A stretch of DNA of 64,000 nucleotides from Candidatus Thiodiazotropha sp. (ex Codakia rugifera). Lineage in GTDB: Bacteria; Pseudomonadota; Gammaproteobacteria; Chromatiales; Chromatiaceae. This document shows, in pieces, positions 1-9,403 of the stretch. A program made the position numbers and the translations under genes. Under the pieces are notes generated by a model. The model was not told the DNA's origin, did not search any database, and worked only from the letters and a program-made list of their open reading frames with translations. The stretch covers positions 116,115 to 180,114 of the forward strand of contig JAHXHN010000007.1 in NCBI GenBank assembly GCA_025656675.1, read 5' to 3'. Within the stretch, counting starts at the first letter, position 1, and each line of letters starts with the position of its first letter.

Positions 1-60
1 TTACTGGATGGTTTGGCAATTGGCGAGATTGAAGAAGCAGATAGCGTTAACAAGGACTGA
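1..60 (+). CDS. 3' end of an unidentified CDS (partial)
   Basis: The first 60 bases read as 19 sense codons followed by TGA in frame 1. The tail is acidic and ends E-E-A-D-S-V-N-K-D. The gene starts to the left of the window, so neither product nor family can be named. It is transcribed toward kdsB, which lies on the other strand, so the two genes are convergent with about 450 bases between them. A chance open frame this short cannot be excluded. Confidence 0.4.
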   Translation, partial: LLDGLAIGEIEEADSVNKD

Positions 61-516
61 CCCGTTATATCCAGCTTATTTGCTTTACCTTTAACCAGTG
101 TCATCAACAGTGCCCCTGAATTTTATGAAACCAAAAAACTCAATGATGATTTACAAATAAATAAACTTCAGAAAACGTGTCATCCGGTCCACATTTTTTT
201 ATTTATTACTGCGGTTACAAGCATTGTTCATGCCATGCATTATATTTATCTTATTTAATATAGGCTTACAGTTCTTTTATAATGTTTATTATAATAATAT
301 GTGGTTTCTGAGTGTAAGGAATCCCGACATATATACGATTAATTCCTAAAGTAATATGGGTGATATGCCCTATTTCGAAAGAATGTGTCGGGAAAGTTTA
401 CAATTCAATAACCCTCTATCTGATGGATCTCCTTGACAATCAGAGAAGGAAATGGGAGATGCCCCATACATTATCAGTATAAATTTGGGTGGTGTGCTTC
501 TAATTATTAATTTCAG
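61..516. other. A+T-rich intergenic stretch with no gene seen
   Basis: This gap separates the convergent partial gene and kdsB. It is rich in A and T (for example around 285-300). I found no open frame with a ribosome site, no RNA gene and no clear hairpin with a T run. Nothing specific can be supported. Confidence 0.6.
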
Positions 517-1272
517 CTAGGCAAGCTGCTCGGCGACCCTTCGTAAATCATCACGCGTATCAACCCCGCGGCCAGGCTCCTTTTGAGCATGGCTGACATG
601 GATTTTTCCACCATGCCATAAAACCCTTAGTTGTTCCAACGATTCTGCTCGTTCTATAGGGGCATGGTCCCAGGCTACGAAACGAGACAAATACCCTGCT
701 CGATAGGCGTAGAGTCCTATATGCCGGGAAAAGCCTGTATCACTGGGAAGCGGTGTATCAGCTCTGATGAACTCATCCCGATGCCAGGGTATGGGCGCCC
801 GACTGAAATAGAGGGCAAAACCTTGTGCATCAGTCACTACCTTCACAATATGGGGGTCGAACAGGGTAGCACGGTCGGTAATTTGTGTAGCGAGGGTTGT
901 GACTGCAGCAATCTCATGTCTGTTCATATCCTCTGCAACCTGGCTGAGCAGCTCTGCCGGCATACAGGGCTCATCTCCCTGTAGATTAACTATGATCTCA
1001 TCCTCATCCCAGCCCCTGATTGAAACCACTTCACCGATTCTGTCAGAACCGCTACGATGCTGATCAGATGTCATGCAGACATCGGCTGAAAATAGACGAC
1101 AGGCATCAGCGATCTGCTGACTGTCTGTGGCAACCACAACTTCAGTGGCGCCACTCTCAACAGCACGCTCGAAGACATGCTGTATCATCGGCTTTCCAGC
1201 CAACTCCAATAGTGGTTTCCCAGGTAGACGCACAGAGGCATAACGAGCGGGTATGACCACTTTGAATTGCAT
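517..1272 (-). CDS. kdsB: 3-deoxy-manno-octulosonate cytidylyltransferase (CMP-Kdo synthetase)
   Basis: This cytoplasmic enzyme activates Kdo with CTP to CMP-Kdo for the lipopolysaccharide inner core. The 251-residue length is normal for KdsB. The N terminus has the nucleotidyltransferase pattern VIPARYASVRLPGKPLL at residues 6-22. VVATDS (46-51), NLQGDEP (95-101) and SRAPIPW match the family's substrate-binding segments. The ATG at 1272 overlaps the stop of the trm112-like gene by one base, so translation is probably coupled. It is the last gene of the comEC-exbB-exbD-lpxK-trm112-kdsB minus-strand run, and lpxK and kdsB serve the same Kdo2-lipid A pathway. Nothing is odd about it. Confidence 0.97.
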   Translation of the reverse strand: MQFKVVIPARYASVRLPGKPLLELAGKPMIQHVFERAVESGATEVVVATDSQQIADACRLFSADVCMTSDQHRSGSDRIGEVVSIRGWDEDEIIVNLQGDEPCMPAELLSQVAEDMNRHEIAAVTTLATQITDRATLFDPHIVKVVTDAQGFALYFSRAPIPWHRDEFIRADTPLPSDTGFSRHIGLYAYRAGYLSRFVAWDHAPIERAESLEQLRVLWHGGKIHVSHAQKEPGRGVDTRDDLRRVAEQLA

Positions 1273-1466
1273 CAGCGCTTTCCTTCTGTAATCTCTTCAT
1301 CCGCAGCAAGTTTTCTAGCCTCTTCCTCAAGCATCACGGGTATATCGTCGCGAATAGGAAAGGCCAGACGGTCAACCCGGCAGATGAGTTCACTCTCTTT
1401 TTTCATATAATTGAGCTTCCCCTTGCAGAGAGGGCAAACCAGAATATCAAGCAGTTTTCTGTCCAT
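1272..1466 (-). CDS. Trm112/YcaR family small zinc-type protein
   Basis: A 64-residue protein beginning [18 protein letters not shown], the typical YcaR/Trm112 N terminus with a CPLC pair at residues 11-14. A single further Cys lies near 29 ([20 protein letters not shown]). Bacterial members sit between lpxK and kdsB very often; their molecular role is not settled, though eukaryotic and archaeal Trm112 activates methyltransferases. Its start overlaps the 3' end of lpxK by 20 bases and its stop overlaps the kdsB start by one base, so it is embedded in the operon. Family assignment is firm; function is not. Confidence 0.93.
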   Translation of the reverse strand: MDRKLLDILVCPLCKGKLNYMKKESELICRVDRLAFPIRDDIPVMLEEEARKLAADEEITEGKR

Positions 1467-2442
1467 CTGTCAGCCTTTTAGTGAGTGCCAAAAGTTGTCG
1501 TTCAAATCCGGCATCTACTACAGCCGTGGCAGGCACGTACCAATGGCCGGGTTGTGCAAACAATTCGCACTTTACCGCATCTTTCTCTGTCATGAGAACA
1601 GTCTGAGGTGAAAAAGCGATTAAATCACTTTGTGAGTAACGGTAATGATCAGGAAAAGCATGGCGTTCCAGCTTCAGCCCGTTTGCTTCCAACATGGAAA
1701 AAAAACGTTCTGGGCAACCAATACCGGCAACTGCATGGACCTTTGCGTCACCAAAAGTTGTTAACTTTCTAGGTTCGCTTAGACCATCCAGGGAGAGTGC
1801 ATCATCACCCCTCACATGCATGCTATATTCTCCCTCCTTTGGTTTGCCGTTAATGATGACCAAATCGACATTTGCAAGACGTTTGGGGGTTTCACGCAGT
1901 GGCCCGGCCGGTAGACAAAGACCATTGCCAAAACGTCTTACACCATCAACAACAGCTATCTCCAACTTCCTATCAAGCCCATAATGCTGTAAGCCGTCGT
2001 CGGAAATGATGATATTACACGCATGTTCAGCTAACAGTCGCGCTGCAACTGCAGGCCTATCAGCACCAGCATAAACAGGACAGCCGGTACGACGTTTGAG
2101 TAAGATCGCCTCATCACCCACCTCTTCCGCCAGACTCTCAGTCGTCACTTCACATGGCCAGTGGTCAGATGTTCCACCATACCCCCGGGTAATGATACCG
2201 GGCTTGAATCCCCAATCCACCAGCTTGCCGGTCAGCCAGATAACCAACGGTGTCTTACCTGTGCCACCCACAGAGATATTACCCACAATGATGACAGGCA
2301 CATCAAGTGTTCGAACCTGCAGCCAGCCGATACGATAAAACAGACGGCGGATTGTGCTCAGCAGGCAGAACAGACCCGACAGGGGTAACAGTAACAAGGT
2401 CAATAAATGCCAACCATTCCAGGATGCTTCGATCGACTTCAA
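1447..2442 (-). CDS. lpxK: tetraacyldisaccharide 4'-kinase
   Basis: LpxK phosphorylates the 4' position of the lipid A disaccharide at the inner membrane, giving lipid IVA. The 331-residue length fits. A hydrophobic N-terminal anchor spans about residues 12-30. A P-loop with G-G-T-G-K-T at 59-64 follows the family segment [13 protein letters not shown]. The family motif SDDGLQH follows, and a KDAVKC segment lies near the C terminus. The upstream gene is exbD (13 bases away) and the downstream trm112-like gene overlaps. In many gammaproteobacteria msbA lies between exbD and lpxK; it is missing here. Confidence 0.96.
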   Translation of the reverse strand: MKSIEASWNGWHLLTLLLLPLSGLFCLLSTIRRLFYRIGWLQVRTLDVPVIIVGNISVGGTGKTPLVIWLTGKLVDWGFKPGIITRGYGGTSDHWPCEVTTESLAEEVGDEAILLKRRTGCPVYAGADRPAVAARLLAEHACNIIISDDGLQHYGLDRKLEIAVVDGVRRFGNGLCLPAGPLRETPKRLANVDLVIINGKPKEGEYSMHVRGDDALSLDGLSEPRKLTTFGDAKVHAVAGIGCPERFFSMLEANGLKLERHAFPDHYRYSQSDLIAFSPQTVLMTEKDAVKCELFAQPGHWYVPATAVVDAGFERQLLALTKRLTDGQKTA

Positions 2443-2455
2443 ATGGGAAAAGCCC

Positions 2456-2875
2456 TCACTCAGCCACTGGTCGATGTGCAGAGAAAGTCATCTTCGTTAA
2501 TCCCAACTGGCTTGCCGCGTCCATAGCCGTCATCACCGATTGATGGGGAGTCCGGGCATCTGCATTGATAACGACAGGCAAATCCCGCTTATCTCCCACT
2601 GCATTGCTGATGGCCTGTTTTAAGGTATCAATCTCTGTATTGATAACCTCAAGCTGATTCACGAAAAAAGTACCTGATATATTGATAGTGATATCCAGCT
2701 TATGTTTTTCTGGCTCTATCTCTTCGCCGGTGGCTTCCGGCAATTCGATCATGATCTGACTCTCCCGCTCGAAAGTGGTGGAGACCATAAAAAAAATCAA
2801 CAGCAGAAAGACCACATCGATCAGCGGTGTAATATCCACTTCGGGTGATTTTCGAGGATTCGGGCGGAGATTCAT
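2456..2875 (-). CDS. exbD: ExbD/TolR-type biopolymer transport protein
   Basis: A 139-residue inner-membrane protein with one transmembrane helix at about residues 16-37 (ITPLIDVVFLLLIFFMV). It carries the conserved membrane Asp (D20) that is the proton site in ExbD/TolR/MotB-type stators. The rest is a periplasmic domain. Its ATG overlaps the exbB stop by four bases (ATGA), so the two stator subunits are translationally coupled. No TonB is encoded nearby. Paired exbBD genes beside lpxK are a common arrangement, suggesting an envelope rather than a siderophore role, but that is inference. Confidence 0.93.
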   Translation of the reverse strand: MNLRPNPRKSPEVDITPLIDVVFLLLIFFMVSTTFERESQIMIELPEATGEEIEPEKHKLDITINISGTFFVNQLEVINTEIDTLKQAISNAVGDKRDLPVVINADARTPHQSVMTAMDAASQLGLTKMTFSAHRPVAE

Positions 2876-3486
2876 CTCAACTCTCTTTCCCCATGGATGA
2901 CTTCGACAAGCTTAAGTGCCTGCTCTTCCATCCCTATCACCAGTCTGTCTATCAGTCCACTGAAATAGCGATGAAACATCAGGCTTGGTATGGCCACGGA
3001 GAGCCCTGCTGCTGTGGTAATCAGCGCTTCCGAAATACCACCGGCCAACACGCCGGGATCACCGACTCCGGCCGTTACAATGACACTGAACACCTTGATC
3101 ATACCGATAACAGTACCCAGTAGCCCAAGCAATGGCGAGATCGATGCGATGGTACCCAGGGTATTGAGATAGCGCTCAAGCTCGTGGACCACCTGGCGAC
3201 CAACCTCTTCAATCGCTTCCTTCATTACTTCTTTGTTATGGTCCCTGTTGATCAGTCCTGCCGCCAAAATCCTACCCAACGGTGAGCTGGACCTCAACTT
3301 ACTCAGATCAGCCAGATCCAGCTTTTTATCTCTGTGCAGTTGCAGAATCTGCCTCATCAGGTAGTCAGGCATGACCTTTTTTCGCTGTAGCGACCAGAGC
3401 CTTTCAAAGACTATCCCCAGGGCTACAATGGAGCAGGCGATGATGGGCAACATGAGCCATCCGCCAGACTTTACCAGTTCAAACAC
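2872..3486 (-). CDS. exbB: ExbB/TolQ/MotA-type proton channel protein
   Basis: 204 residues with three predicted membrane helices: about 10-30 after the N-terminal MFELVKSGGWLMLPII, 105-130 (TLGTIASISPLLGLLGTVIGMI) and 145-170. The central motif SPLLGLLGTVIGMI is the MotA/TolQ/ExbB signature. It forms the ring around which ExbD rotates or shuttles, using proton motive force. It is the first gene of the tightly packed exbBD-lpxK-trm112-kdsB run; about 100 bases separate it from comEC upstream. Confidence 0.94.
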   Translation of the reverse strand: MFELVKSGGWLMLPIIACSIVALGIVFERLWSLQRKKVMPDYLMRQILQLHRDKKLDLADLSKLRSSSPLGRILAAGLINRDHNKEVMKEAIEEVGRQVVHELERYLNTLGTIASISPLLGLLGTVIGMIKVFSVIVTAGVGDPGVLAGGISEALITTAAGLSVAIPSLMFHRYFSGLIDRLVIGMEEQALKLVEVIHGERELR

Positions 3487-3586
3487 CTTATATGCGTCCT
3501 TTATTCATTAGTGAAGAAACATTCCCGTGCGGCAATCATACTTTATGCAAGCATCTCACTGAAAGTAACGGTTTCAAATTGGCAGC

Positions 3587-5917
3587 TCAATCAGTCGCCA
3601 TACTCATTTCTCCCTCAATTTTCCTCTCGTTATTCCGATCACTCCAATAGCGCCTGTTAAGTTCACGATAGAGCCGAGGCCTTAGCGCTGTCTGGTCAGG
3701 TGACAGTTGGAACTGAATGGCACCCGTTTCAGCTGTATTCAGTATAACCGCACCCCTGGTCTGCCAACGCTGAACCACTTCATCTTTTGGAAAGCCGTAA
3801 CTATTTTTATAACCGGTTGAGAATAGCACCCACCGTGGGTCGACTGCAGTCACGAACGGTGCTGTAGATGATGTGGCAGAGCCATGGTGTGGTGCAACAA
3901 GAATCTGTGATTTCAACGCCTCTGGATAGCGTTCCAGTAAGTGCTTTTCACCCGCCTTCTCTATATCCCCCGGTAACAGTATGCGCCAATCGCCAAGGGC
4001 AATCATAAGCACACAGGATCGATCATTGGATCGCTTATAACTATCATTCTCCTGTGGATGCAGTAGTTTGAATGTCACACCGTCCCAGCTCCAGCTCTCA
4101 CCGGCAAGACAGGCGTCCACATTCTGAGCCCGCTCAGGTTCTCCAGCAATAACATCCCCGATGGGGAGTGTTTTTTTCAGCCATTCATAGCCGCCAGCAT
4201 GATCCCTATCGCCATTACTGAGCAACAAACGATCAATTTTTTCATAGCCCTGTGCACGCAAGTAGGGAAGCAGCACTGTTTCGGCAGTACTGAATCCTGA
4301 GGCATTGGCTGGTCCGGTATCGTAGATCAAAAGATGGTTACTGGTTTCAATTATACAGGCCAACCCTTGACCTACATCCAACACCGTGAACCATAAATCG
4401 CCCCCATGCGGACGCTCAGGAGGCGAAAGAAATACGGGCACAAACAACCAGACACCCAATGCGCGTCCAGGCATGCCTCCTGGCATCATCCAAAGCAGAC
4501 ACCCGACAATAGAGGCTCCCCACAGCCAATTGGTCACATCGGGCAATTCCATCAAAGCAAAGGGCAAAGAGGAAAACCAATTTAAAAACTGATAGGTATA
4601 ACCGCTAATCAGGCCCAGCAGCCAAAACCACCAACCAGCCACAGCCGGCATCAGCAGTAGAGGAAGACCAACCAATACCAACGGTACCAATACCAGGGTA
4701 AACCAAGGCACCATAATTAAGTTAACCACAGGGGACACCAGCGACGCCCGACCGAAAAACAGCAGTAGTATCGGCAACAAGCCAAGCGTAACAAACCATT
4801 GCACTCGCACCCCCTGCCGCCATCCCTGCCAGGGTAATATGCGTCCACCTACACTCCACATAATGACAGCAACCGCCCCAAAAGAGAGCCAAAATCCGGC
4901 TGACAGGGTGGCGACAGGATCCAGTAGTACAACCAGAAACAGTGCTAACAGCAGACTTCTCGCAGGTTGAATCCGACGCCCAAGGACAACACTTCCCAGG
5001 GTTGTTAGCAGCATTAATAGGGCACGTTGTGTCGGCAGGGAAAAACCTGCAAGCCCTGCATAGATCAATGCGCCAATCAGTGCCATGATTGCCCCGGCCT
5101 TTAATGCTGGTAATTTGAGAGTGAGTCGTTCACTGCGACACCAGCCCCATTGACCCAGCAATAGCAGCCATCCCGCTACCATACCCACATGCAAGCCGGA
5201 TATCGCAATCAGATGATTGGTTCCGGTTAGCGTAAAGACATGCCACTCGGCAGGTCCTATACCCCGTTTATCGCCGACTGACAATGCCTTCAGCAAGGCA
5301 GCTGCTACAGGTTGTGCCGTATGCTGATCGATCAACCGGGCAATGGTTTGACGCAGTCGACCCATCCAGGCAGTACCTGACTCTGTACTCAAAATCCTAT
5401 TGTCAGACCAGGCCCTGACATACCCTTTGGCTTGTACTCCCTGGCTAAATAACCAACGCTCATAATCGAATCCAGCCGGATTCTGCATTCCCCTGGGTCG
5501 TTTCAATCTGACTTTTAACTGCCAGGTATCCCCGACCCGAATGGCTTCCTTGGCATCAAACCAACTCAGTTGCAGATGCGACAGATCCACTGGCACCCCT
5601 CTGGCGTTGAGCAGCTTAATTACCTGCACCTTGAAACGGCTCAACCTGCCTTGCCGGGCTGGCAGCGATTCGACAACGCCTACCAACACAAAATCTTTGC
5701 GTTCCATATCAGCCGGCAGTTGCTGCTGAAGCATATGGGTCACGAATAAGAGGCTCCAGCCTGCACCAGCGAGGAGTGCAATCAAGGGGCGAGACCATTT
5801 ATAGCGCCAGAGGACAATCATTGGCACCAAAAGCGTCAGCCACCCAAGTCCTGGCAGATCTCTAATAAAATGGAAGAGCGTTGCACCTGCAACAAAACAG
5901 ATAAGAATCCCATTCAT
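3587..5917 (-). CDS. comEC: DNA internalization-related competence protein ComEC/Rec2
   Basis: A 776-residue polytopic membrane protein. Order: N-terminal DUF4131-like segment (about 20-190), the Competence membrane domain (about 205-490, with the NHLIAISGLHVGMVAG signature), then a metallo-beta-lactamase-like domain (about 510-740). ComEC forms the inner-membrane channel for single-stranded DNA during natural transformation. The MBL domain reads DVGQG, then LLLSNGDRDHAGG, then LPGDIE and APHHGS. The first His of the usual S-H-x-D-x-D-H motif is Asn here (AAT codon). Start is the ATG at 5917. It precedes exbB by 100 bases and runs the same way. Confidence 0.95.
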   Translation of the reverse strand: MNGILICFVAGATLFHFIRDLPGLGWLTLLVPMIVLWRYKWSRPLIALLAGAGWSLLFVTHMLQQQLPADMERKDFVLVGVVESLPARQGRLSRFKVQVIKLLNARGVPVDLSHLQLSWFDAKEAIRVGDTWQLKVRLKRPRGMQNPAGFDYERWLFSQGVQAKGYVRAWSDNRILSTESGTAWMGRLRQTIARLIDQHTAQPVAAALLKALSVGDKRGIGPAEWHVFTLTGTNHLIAISGLHVGMVAGWLLLLGQWGWCRSERLTLKLPALKAGAIMALIGALIYAGLAGFSLPTQRALLMLLTTLGSVVLGRRIQPARSLLLALFLVVLLDPVATLSAGFWLSFGAVAVIMWSVGGRILPWQGWRQGVRVQWFVTLGLLPILLLFFGRASLVSPVVNLIMVPWFTLVLVPLVLVGLPLLLMPAVAGWWFWLLGLISGYTYQFLNWFSSLPFALMELPDVTNWLWGASIVGCLLWMMPGGMPGRALGVWLFVPVFLSPPERPHGGDLWFTVLDVGQGLACIIETSNHLLIYDTGPANASGFSTAETVLLPYLRAQGYEKIDRLLLSNGDRDHAGGYEWLKKTLPIGDVIAGEPERAQNVDACLAGESWSWDGVTFKLLHPQENDSYKRSNDRSCVLMIALGDWRILLPGDIEKAGEKHLLERYPEALKSQILVAPHHGSATSSTAPFVTAVDPRWVLFSTGYKNSYGFPKDEVVQRWQTRGAVILNTAETGAIQFQLSPDQTALRPRLYRELNRRYWSDRNNERKIEGEMSMATD

Positions 5918-6131
5918 GACATGTCCCTGTCTTCGTTAATTCCATTTCATTCAGGAAGCTCAGCATAAAATCTTTGCAAGGCGGAAGGGACTGACTGCAA
6001 GGCGGCTGTCCATGACTTGCTCAGATCTTGTTTATGTGCTAATCCGTTTAATCCTTGTTGTACTATGCTTAAACATGCTTCAATAAAGCGCTAGTTGGCG
6101 ACTTAACAATTAGAGACCGCTCACCTGACTG

Positions 6132-6680
6132 ATGCCAAAAAGATTCATCAAAAGCCTATTACCTCATCATGATAAGGTGCGCAATCATAAACATTTACGA
6201 GTCTTTGGAACGCTGCTGCATGATGCGAATCTGTGGCATTTAAACCGACACTCGGCATCCGGGGCCTTTGCCGTCGGGCTGTTTATGGCCTTTATACCCC
6301 TTCCCTTCCAGATGGTTTTAGCCGCCGCTGCAGCGATATTGTTTCGAGTCAACCTACCCCTTTCTGTATGCCTTGTATGGATTTCCAATCCTATCACTAT
6401 CCCACCATTATTCTTCTTTGCCTACTTGGTCGGAACCTGGGTCACTGGCTCACCGGCAGAGGTGGAGCCCTTCCAGTTTAGTCTGGAATGGTTTCAAAAT
6501 GGTGGACTGGATGGAATCTGGGTCCCCCTGCTCATCGGCAGCCTGGTTTGTGCCAGCATTGCTTCTCTGTTGGGTTATAGCCTGATTCTATGGATTTGGC
6601 GTTGGCGTGTGGCCGAGAAATGGAAGGCGCGCCGCTCGAGAAAAAAACCGCAACGCACACCGACCACACCCTCTACATGA
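6132..6680 (+). CDS. DUF2062 domain membrane protein
   Basis: 182 residues. The N terminus is basic and His-rich, followed by the DUF2062 core with hydrophobic helices at about 45-75, 80-110 and 132-160. The family-like segment WISNPITIPPLFFFAYLVG is at about 84-102. The C terminus is very basic (RRSRKKPQR) and probably cytoplasmic. Function is unknown in this family; some members are fused to glycosyltransferases, suggesting an envelope role. It is transcribed toward lolD with only four bases between the stops and no terminator between them, so antisense overlap of the transcripts is likely. Confidence 0.9.
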   Translation: MPKRFIKSLLPHHDKVRNHKHLRVFGTLLHDANLWHLNRHSASGAFAVGLFMAFIPLPFQMVLAAAAAILFRVNLPLSVCLVWISNPITIPPLFFFAYLVGTWVTGSPAEVEPFQFSLEWFQNGGLDGIWVPLLIGSLVCASIASLLGYSLILWIWRWRVAEKWKARRSRKKPQRTPTTPST

Positions 6681-6684
6681 ATAG

Positions 6685-7371
6685 CTAAGGCCTGAACAGC
6701 TTGCCATCCACCAATTGCCAGGTTTCATCCATACGGGCCGCCAATTCAGTATCATGGGTGACCACGACAAAGCTGGTATTACTCTCCTTATTCAGCTGCA
6801 ACATTAACTCATAGACTTGATCGGCACTCCTTCTATCAAGATTGCCTGTAGGTTCATCCGCCAACACACATGCCGGATGATGAACCATCGCTCTTGCCAG
6901 TGCGGCACGTTGTCGCTCACCACCTGAGAGCTCATTCGGCTTATGTTCTGTCCGCTTAGCCAATCCAACCTGTCCCAACATCGCTTCTGCCAACGCTCTT
7001 GCCTTTATGGCAGATTCACCGCCGATCAACAGTGGCATGGCGACGTTCTCTAGCGCAGTGAATTCAGGTAACAAATGGTGGAACTGGTAGACAAACCCCA
7101 TATGCCGGTTTCTGAGTCTTCCTTTATCCCTTTCGTTAAGGCTGAGCAGATCCTTTCCATTTAACATGACCTGACCCGCATCAGGCCGATCGAGTCCACC
7201 CAGACAATGCAGCAAAGTGCTTTTACCGGAACCCGATGCACCAATGATTGCAACCCGCTCTCCCTGTCTGATTTGCAGATCAACACCTTGCAATACCTCT
7301 ACATGAAGATTGCCCTGAGTAAACGTTCTGACCAGATTACTGGCCTGCAGTACAATCTTCGGGTCACTCAT
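6685..7371 (-). CDS. lolD: lipoprotein-releasing ABC transporter ATP-binding protein LolD
   Basis: The ATPase of the LolCDE complex, which extracts outer-membrane lipoproteins from the inner membrane. I choose the ATG at 7371 ([12 protein letters not shown]), giving 228 residues, the usual LolD length. The open frame continues 55 codons upstream, but those codons lie inside lolC/E and do not look like LolD. Walker A is at 44-52 (GASGSGKST). The signature [14 protein letters not shown] and Walker B with [11 protein letters not shown] follow. The start overlaps the lolC/E stop by eight bases. Confidence 0.96.
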   Translation of the reverse strand: MSDPKIVLQASNLVRTFTQGNLHVEVLQGVDLQIRQGERVAIIGASGSGKSTLLHCLGGLDRPDAGQVMLNGKDLLSLNERDKGRLRNRHMGFVYQFHHLLPEFTALENVAMPLLIGGESAIKARALAEAMLGQVGLAKRTEHKPNELSGGERQRAALARAMVHHPACVLADEPTGNLDRRSADQVYELMLQLNKESNTSFVVVTHDTELAARMDETWQLVDGKLFRP

Positions 7372-8611
7372 AACGCAATGCCTCGGCAGGCTGGGTACGT
7401 GAGGCCTTCCAGGCAGGATAGAGTGTTGCCGCCAGGGTGATGATGAAGGCTGCAATGCCAATAAACATGATATCCGAGAAGTGCGGATCGGAGGGAAGTT
7501 TGGTGATGTAATAAATACTGGGGTCGAGAAAATCAAAACCGAATGCTGACTCTATCCGGCTGACAATCTCTTCAACATTCAGGGCCAATAGCACACCGCC
7601 AATGATACCGAGGATATTGCCGACAATACCTATCGTTGCTCCCTGCACCATGAAGATGCCCATGATGGAGAGGGGGGACGTTCCCAAGGTACGTAAAATA
7701 GCGATATCTGACTGTTTGTCGGTCACGACCATAACCATGGTAGAGACGATATTGAATGCAGCAACAGCAACAATGAGAGAGAGAATAATGGTCATCATGC
7801 GCTTTTCTGTCTGTAAAGCGGCAAAAAAGTTACGATGCTGCATGGTCCAATCACTGATTCGATAGTAGCCTCCCATTTTCAGTGCTATCTCACGGGAAAC
7901 CTGAGGTGCCAGATAGAGATCATCCAATTTGAGACGAACACCGGTTACCCCATCCTTAAGCCGCATCAGTTTGGCTGCATCCCTGATATGCAGAATCGCA
8001 ACGCCACGATCATACTCGCCCATTCCCACCTGAAATGTAGCCACCACAGTGAATCGCTTAAGACGGGGCATGATGCCCGCAGGTGTCACATTGACCTGAG
8101 GTGTAACAAGGGTCACCCGATCCCCCACTCCAACACCCAACACCAGGGCCAGTTCACGTCCAAGGATAATCCCATAATCACCTGGTTGCAGTGCCTCTAT
8201 GGAACCTTGAGTAATGGCTGAGATGACATCAGAGACTTGATCTTCCTGCTCCGGGGAAATCCCCCGTAGCAGTACCCCGCTGACCTTTTGTCCACTGATC
8301 AGCATTCCCTGCCCCTCTACATAAGGGGCCTCCCCGATGACATGTGGGAATTTCGATGCTTCAGCCTGAACCTCTTGCCAATCGTTCAACTCACCACTGA
8401 CCCCGGAAATAGTTGCATGAGATGCCATTCCGAGAATTCGTTCACGGACTTCTTTATGAAACCCGTTCATAACTGATAACACCACGATTAAAGCCACCAC
8501 ACCCAGCATGATGCCTACCATGGAGATCATGGAGATAAAGGAGATAAAGTGATTACGCCGCTTGGCGCGTGTATACCGCAGGCCGATATATAATTCGATC
8601 GGTTTGAACAT
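7364..8611 (-). CDS. LolC/LolE family lipoprotein-releasing permease
   Basis: 415 residues with the LolCDE permease layout. One membrane helix lies at about 25-48 (the [23 protein letters not shown] region). A large periplasmic MacB-like domain follows, then three C-terminal helices (about 270-300, 315-345, 375-400). The N terminus starts [19 protein letters not shown], typical for the family. Only one permease gene is present beside lolD, so the complex may use a homodimer (LolF-like) rather than LolC plus LolE, unless a second copy lies elsewhere. It overlaps lolD by eight bases. Confidence 0.94.
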   Translation of the reverse strand: MFKPIELYIGLRYTRAKRRNHFISFISMISMVGIMLGVVALIVVLSVMNGFHKEVRERILGMASHATISGVSGELNDWQEVQAEASKFPHVIGEAPYVEGQGMLISGQKVSGVLLRGISPEQEDQVSDVISAITQGSIEALQPGDYGIILGRELALVLGVGVGDRVTLVTPQVNVTPAGIMPRLKRFTVVATFQVGMGEYDRGVAILHIRDAAKLMRLKDGVTGVRLKLDDLYLAPQVSREIALKMGGYYRISDWTMQHRNFFAALQTEKRMMTIILSLIVAVAAFNIVSTMVMVVTDKQSDIAILRTLGTSPLSIMGIFMVQGATIGIVGNILGIIGGVLLALNVEEIVSRIESAFGFDFLDPSIYYITKLPSDPHFSDIMFIGIAAFIITLAATLYPAWKASRTQPAEALRYE

Positions 8612-8882
8612 GTGTGGCCATTAAATCATTAAAAGTAGCGCCTGAATCCGTAGGTTCACAGCAAATGGAGTGTCTGAGTGCTTGAGTCGGATAGCGTACC
8701 AAAAATAAAAGGGAATAGCGGCCCCTATTCCCGAACATTTTCGTATAGCTTGATGAATCAATGACTTGCGATAGCCAGTACCATAGACAGACTGATTTAG
8801 GTGAAAGAAAAACTCATAGTTTTCTATAGTTAGACAAGAGTGCTATATTTCTACCTGAAGAGACAAATTCGGAGTTGCTCAG

Positions 8883-9173
8883 ATGACATTTCGCTTCACC
8901 ACCCTGTCCGCTGCATTACTGTACATGCTTGTACAACCGGTTTCGGCCGATGTGCTCCTCATTGACTCAATAGATGCGGCACCTATCAACAGCGAAGAGG
9001 GTGTACCACGCCCATCTCGTAGTATGACCATGGACCAAGTTACCCAACGTTTTGGTCAACCGATGAACGCTTATCCCAGTGTCGGTGAACCACCAATAAC
9101 CCGTTGGGACTATGGTAACTACTCTGTATTCTTTGAATACAAGCACGTACTGACATCCGTTCTTCACCGATAA
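8883..9173 (+). CDS. small secreted protein of unknown function
   Basis: 96 residues with a clear Sec signal peptide: basic start MTFRFTT, hydrophobic core 8-20, likely cleavage after VSA (21-23). The mature part reads SMTMDQVTQRFGQPMNAYPSVGEPPITRWDYGNYSVFFEY. The M-x-x-V-x-x-x-F-G-x-P pattern followed by W-x-Y resembles SmpA/OmlA (BamE)-type small periplasmic folds. That resemblance is by eye and no function can be given. It stands alone, and two hairpins follow it (9196-9216, 9243-9262). Confidence 0.8.
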   Translation: MTFRFTTLSAALLYMLVQPVSADVLLIDSIDAAPINSEEGVPRPSRSMTMDQVTQRFGQPMNAYPSVGEPPITRWDYGNYSVFFEYKHVLTSVLHR

Positions 9174-9195
9174 CGCTGCATTATTCAAGGTATCG

Positions 9196-9262
9196 CGGCC
9201 TGTTTCATGCAGGCCGTACATTACCTATCCCGAAAAAGCCGACATTCCCCAAGGCGGGAATG
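9196..9262 (+). terminator. two consecutive hairpins downstream of the small secreted gene
   Basis: The first stem is CGGCCTG at 9196-9202 pairing with CAGGCCG at 9210-9216. The second is CATTCCC at 9243-9249 pairing with GGGAATG at 9256-9262. Neither is followed by a long T run. They could slow or stop transcription leaving 9173, but a classic Rho-independent terminator is not shown. Confidence 0.4.
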
Positions 9263-9340
9263 CCTAGTTTATCGATCTGTTCGTAAATCATCCCTCTCAA
9301 GTAACTGATGTAAATATTAATTGTACAGACACGGCAATAG

Positions 9341-9368
9341 TTGACAATTTTACTGAGTTTTTTATACT
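9341..9368 (+). promoter_or_regulatory. sigma-70 promoter for the trpD-like/Rieske operon
   Basis: A consensus -35 TTGACA (9341-9346) is separated by 16 bases from a -10 TATACT (9363-9368, five of six consensus). This places the start of transcription near 9375, about 29 bases before the ATG at 9404. It is the best unregulated-looking promoter match I found in the window. Confidence 0.7.
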
Positions 9369-9403
9369 CCGCTGCATTATGTCAATCCCACAGGTAGTAC
9401 TTC

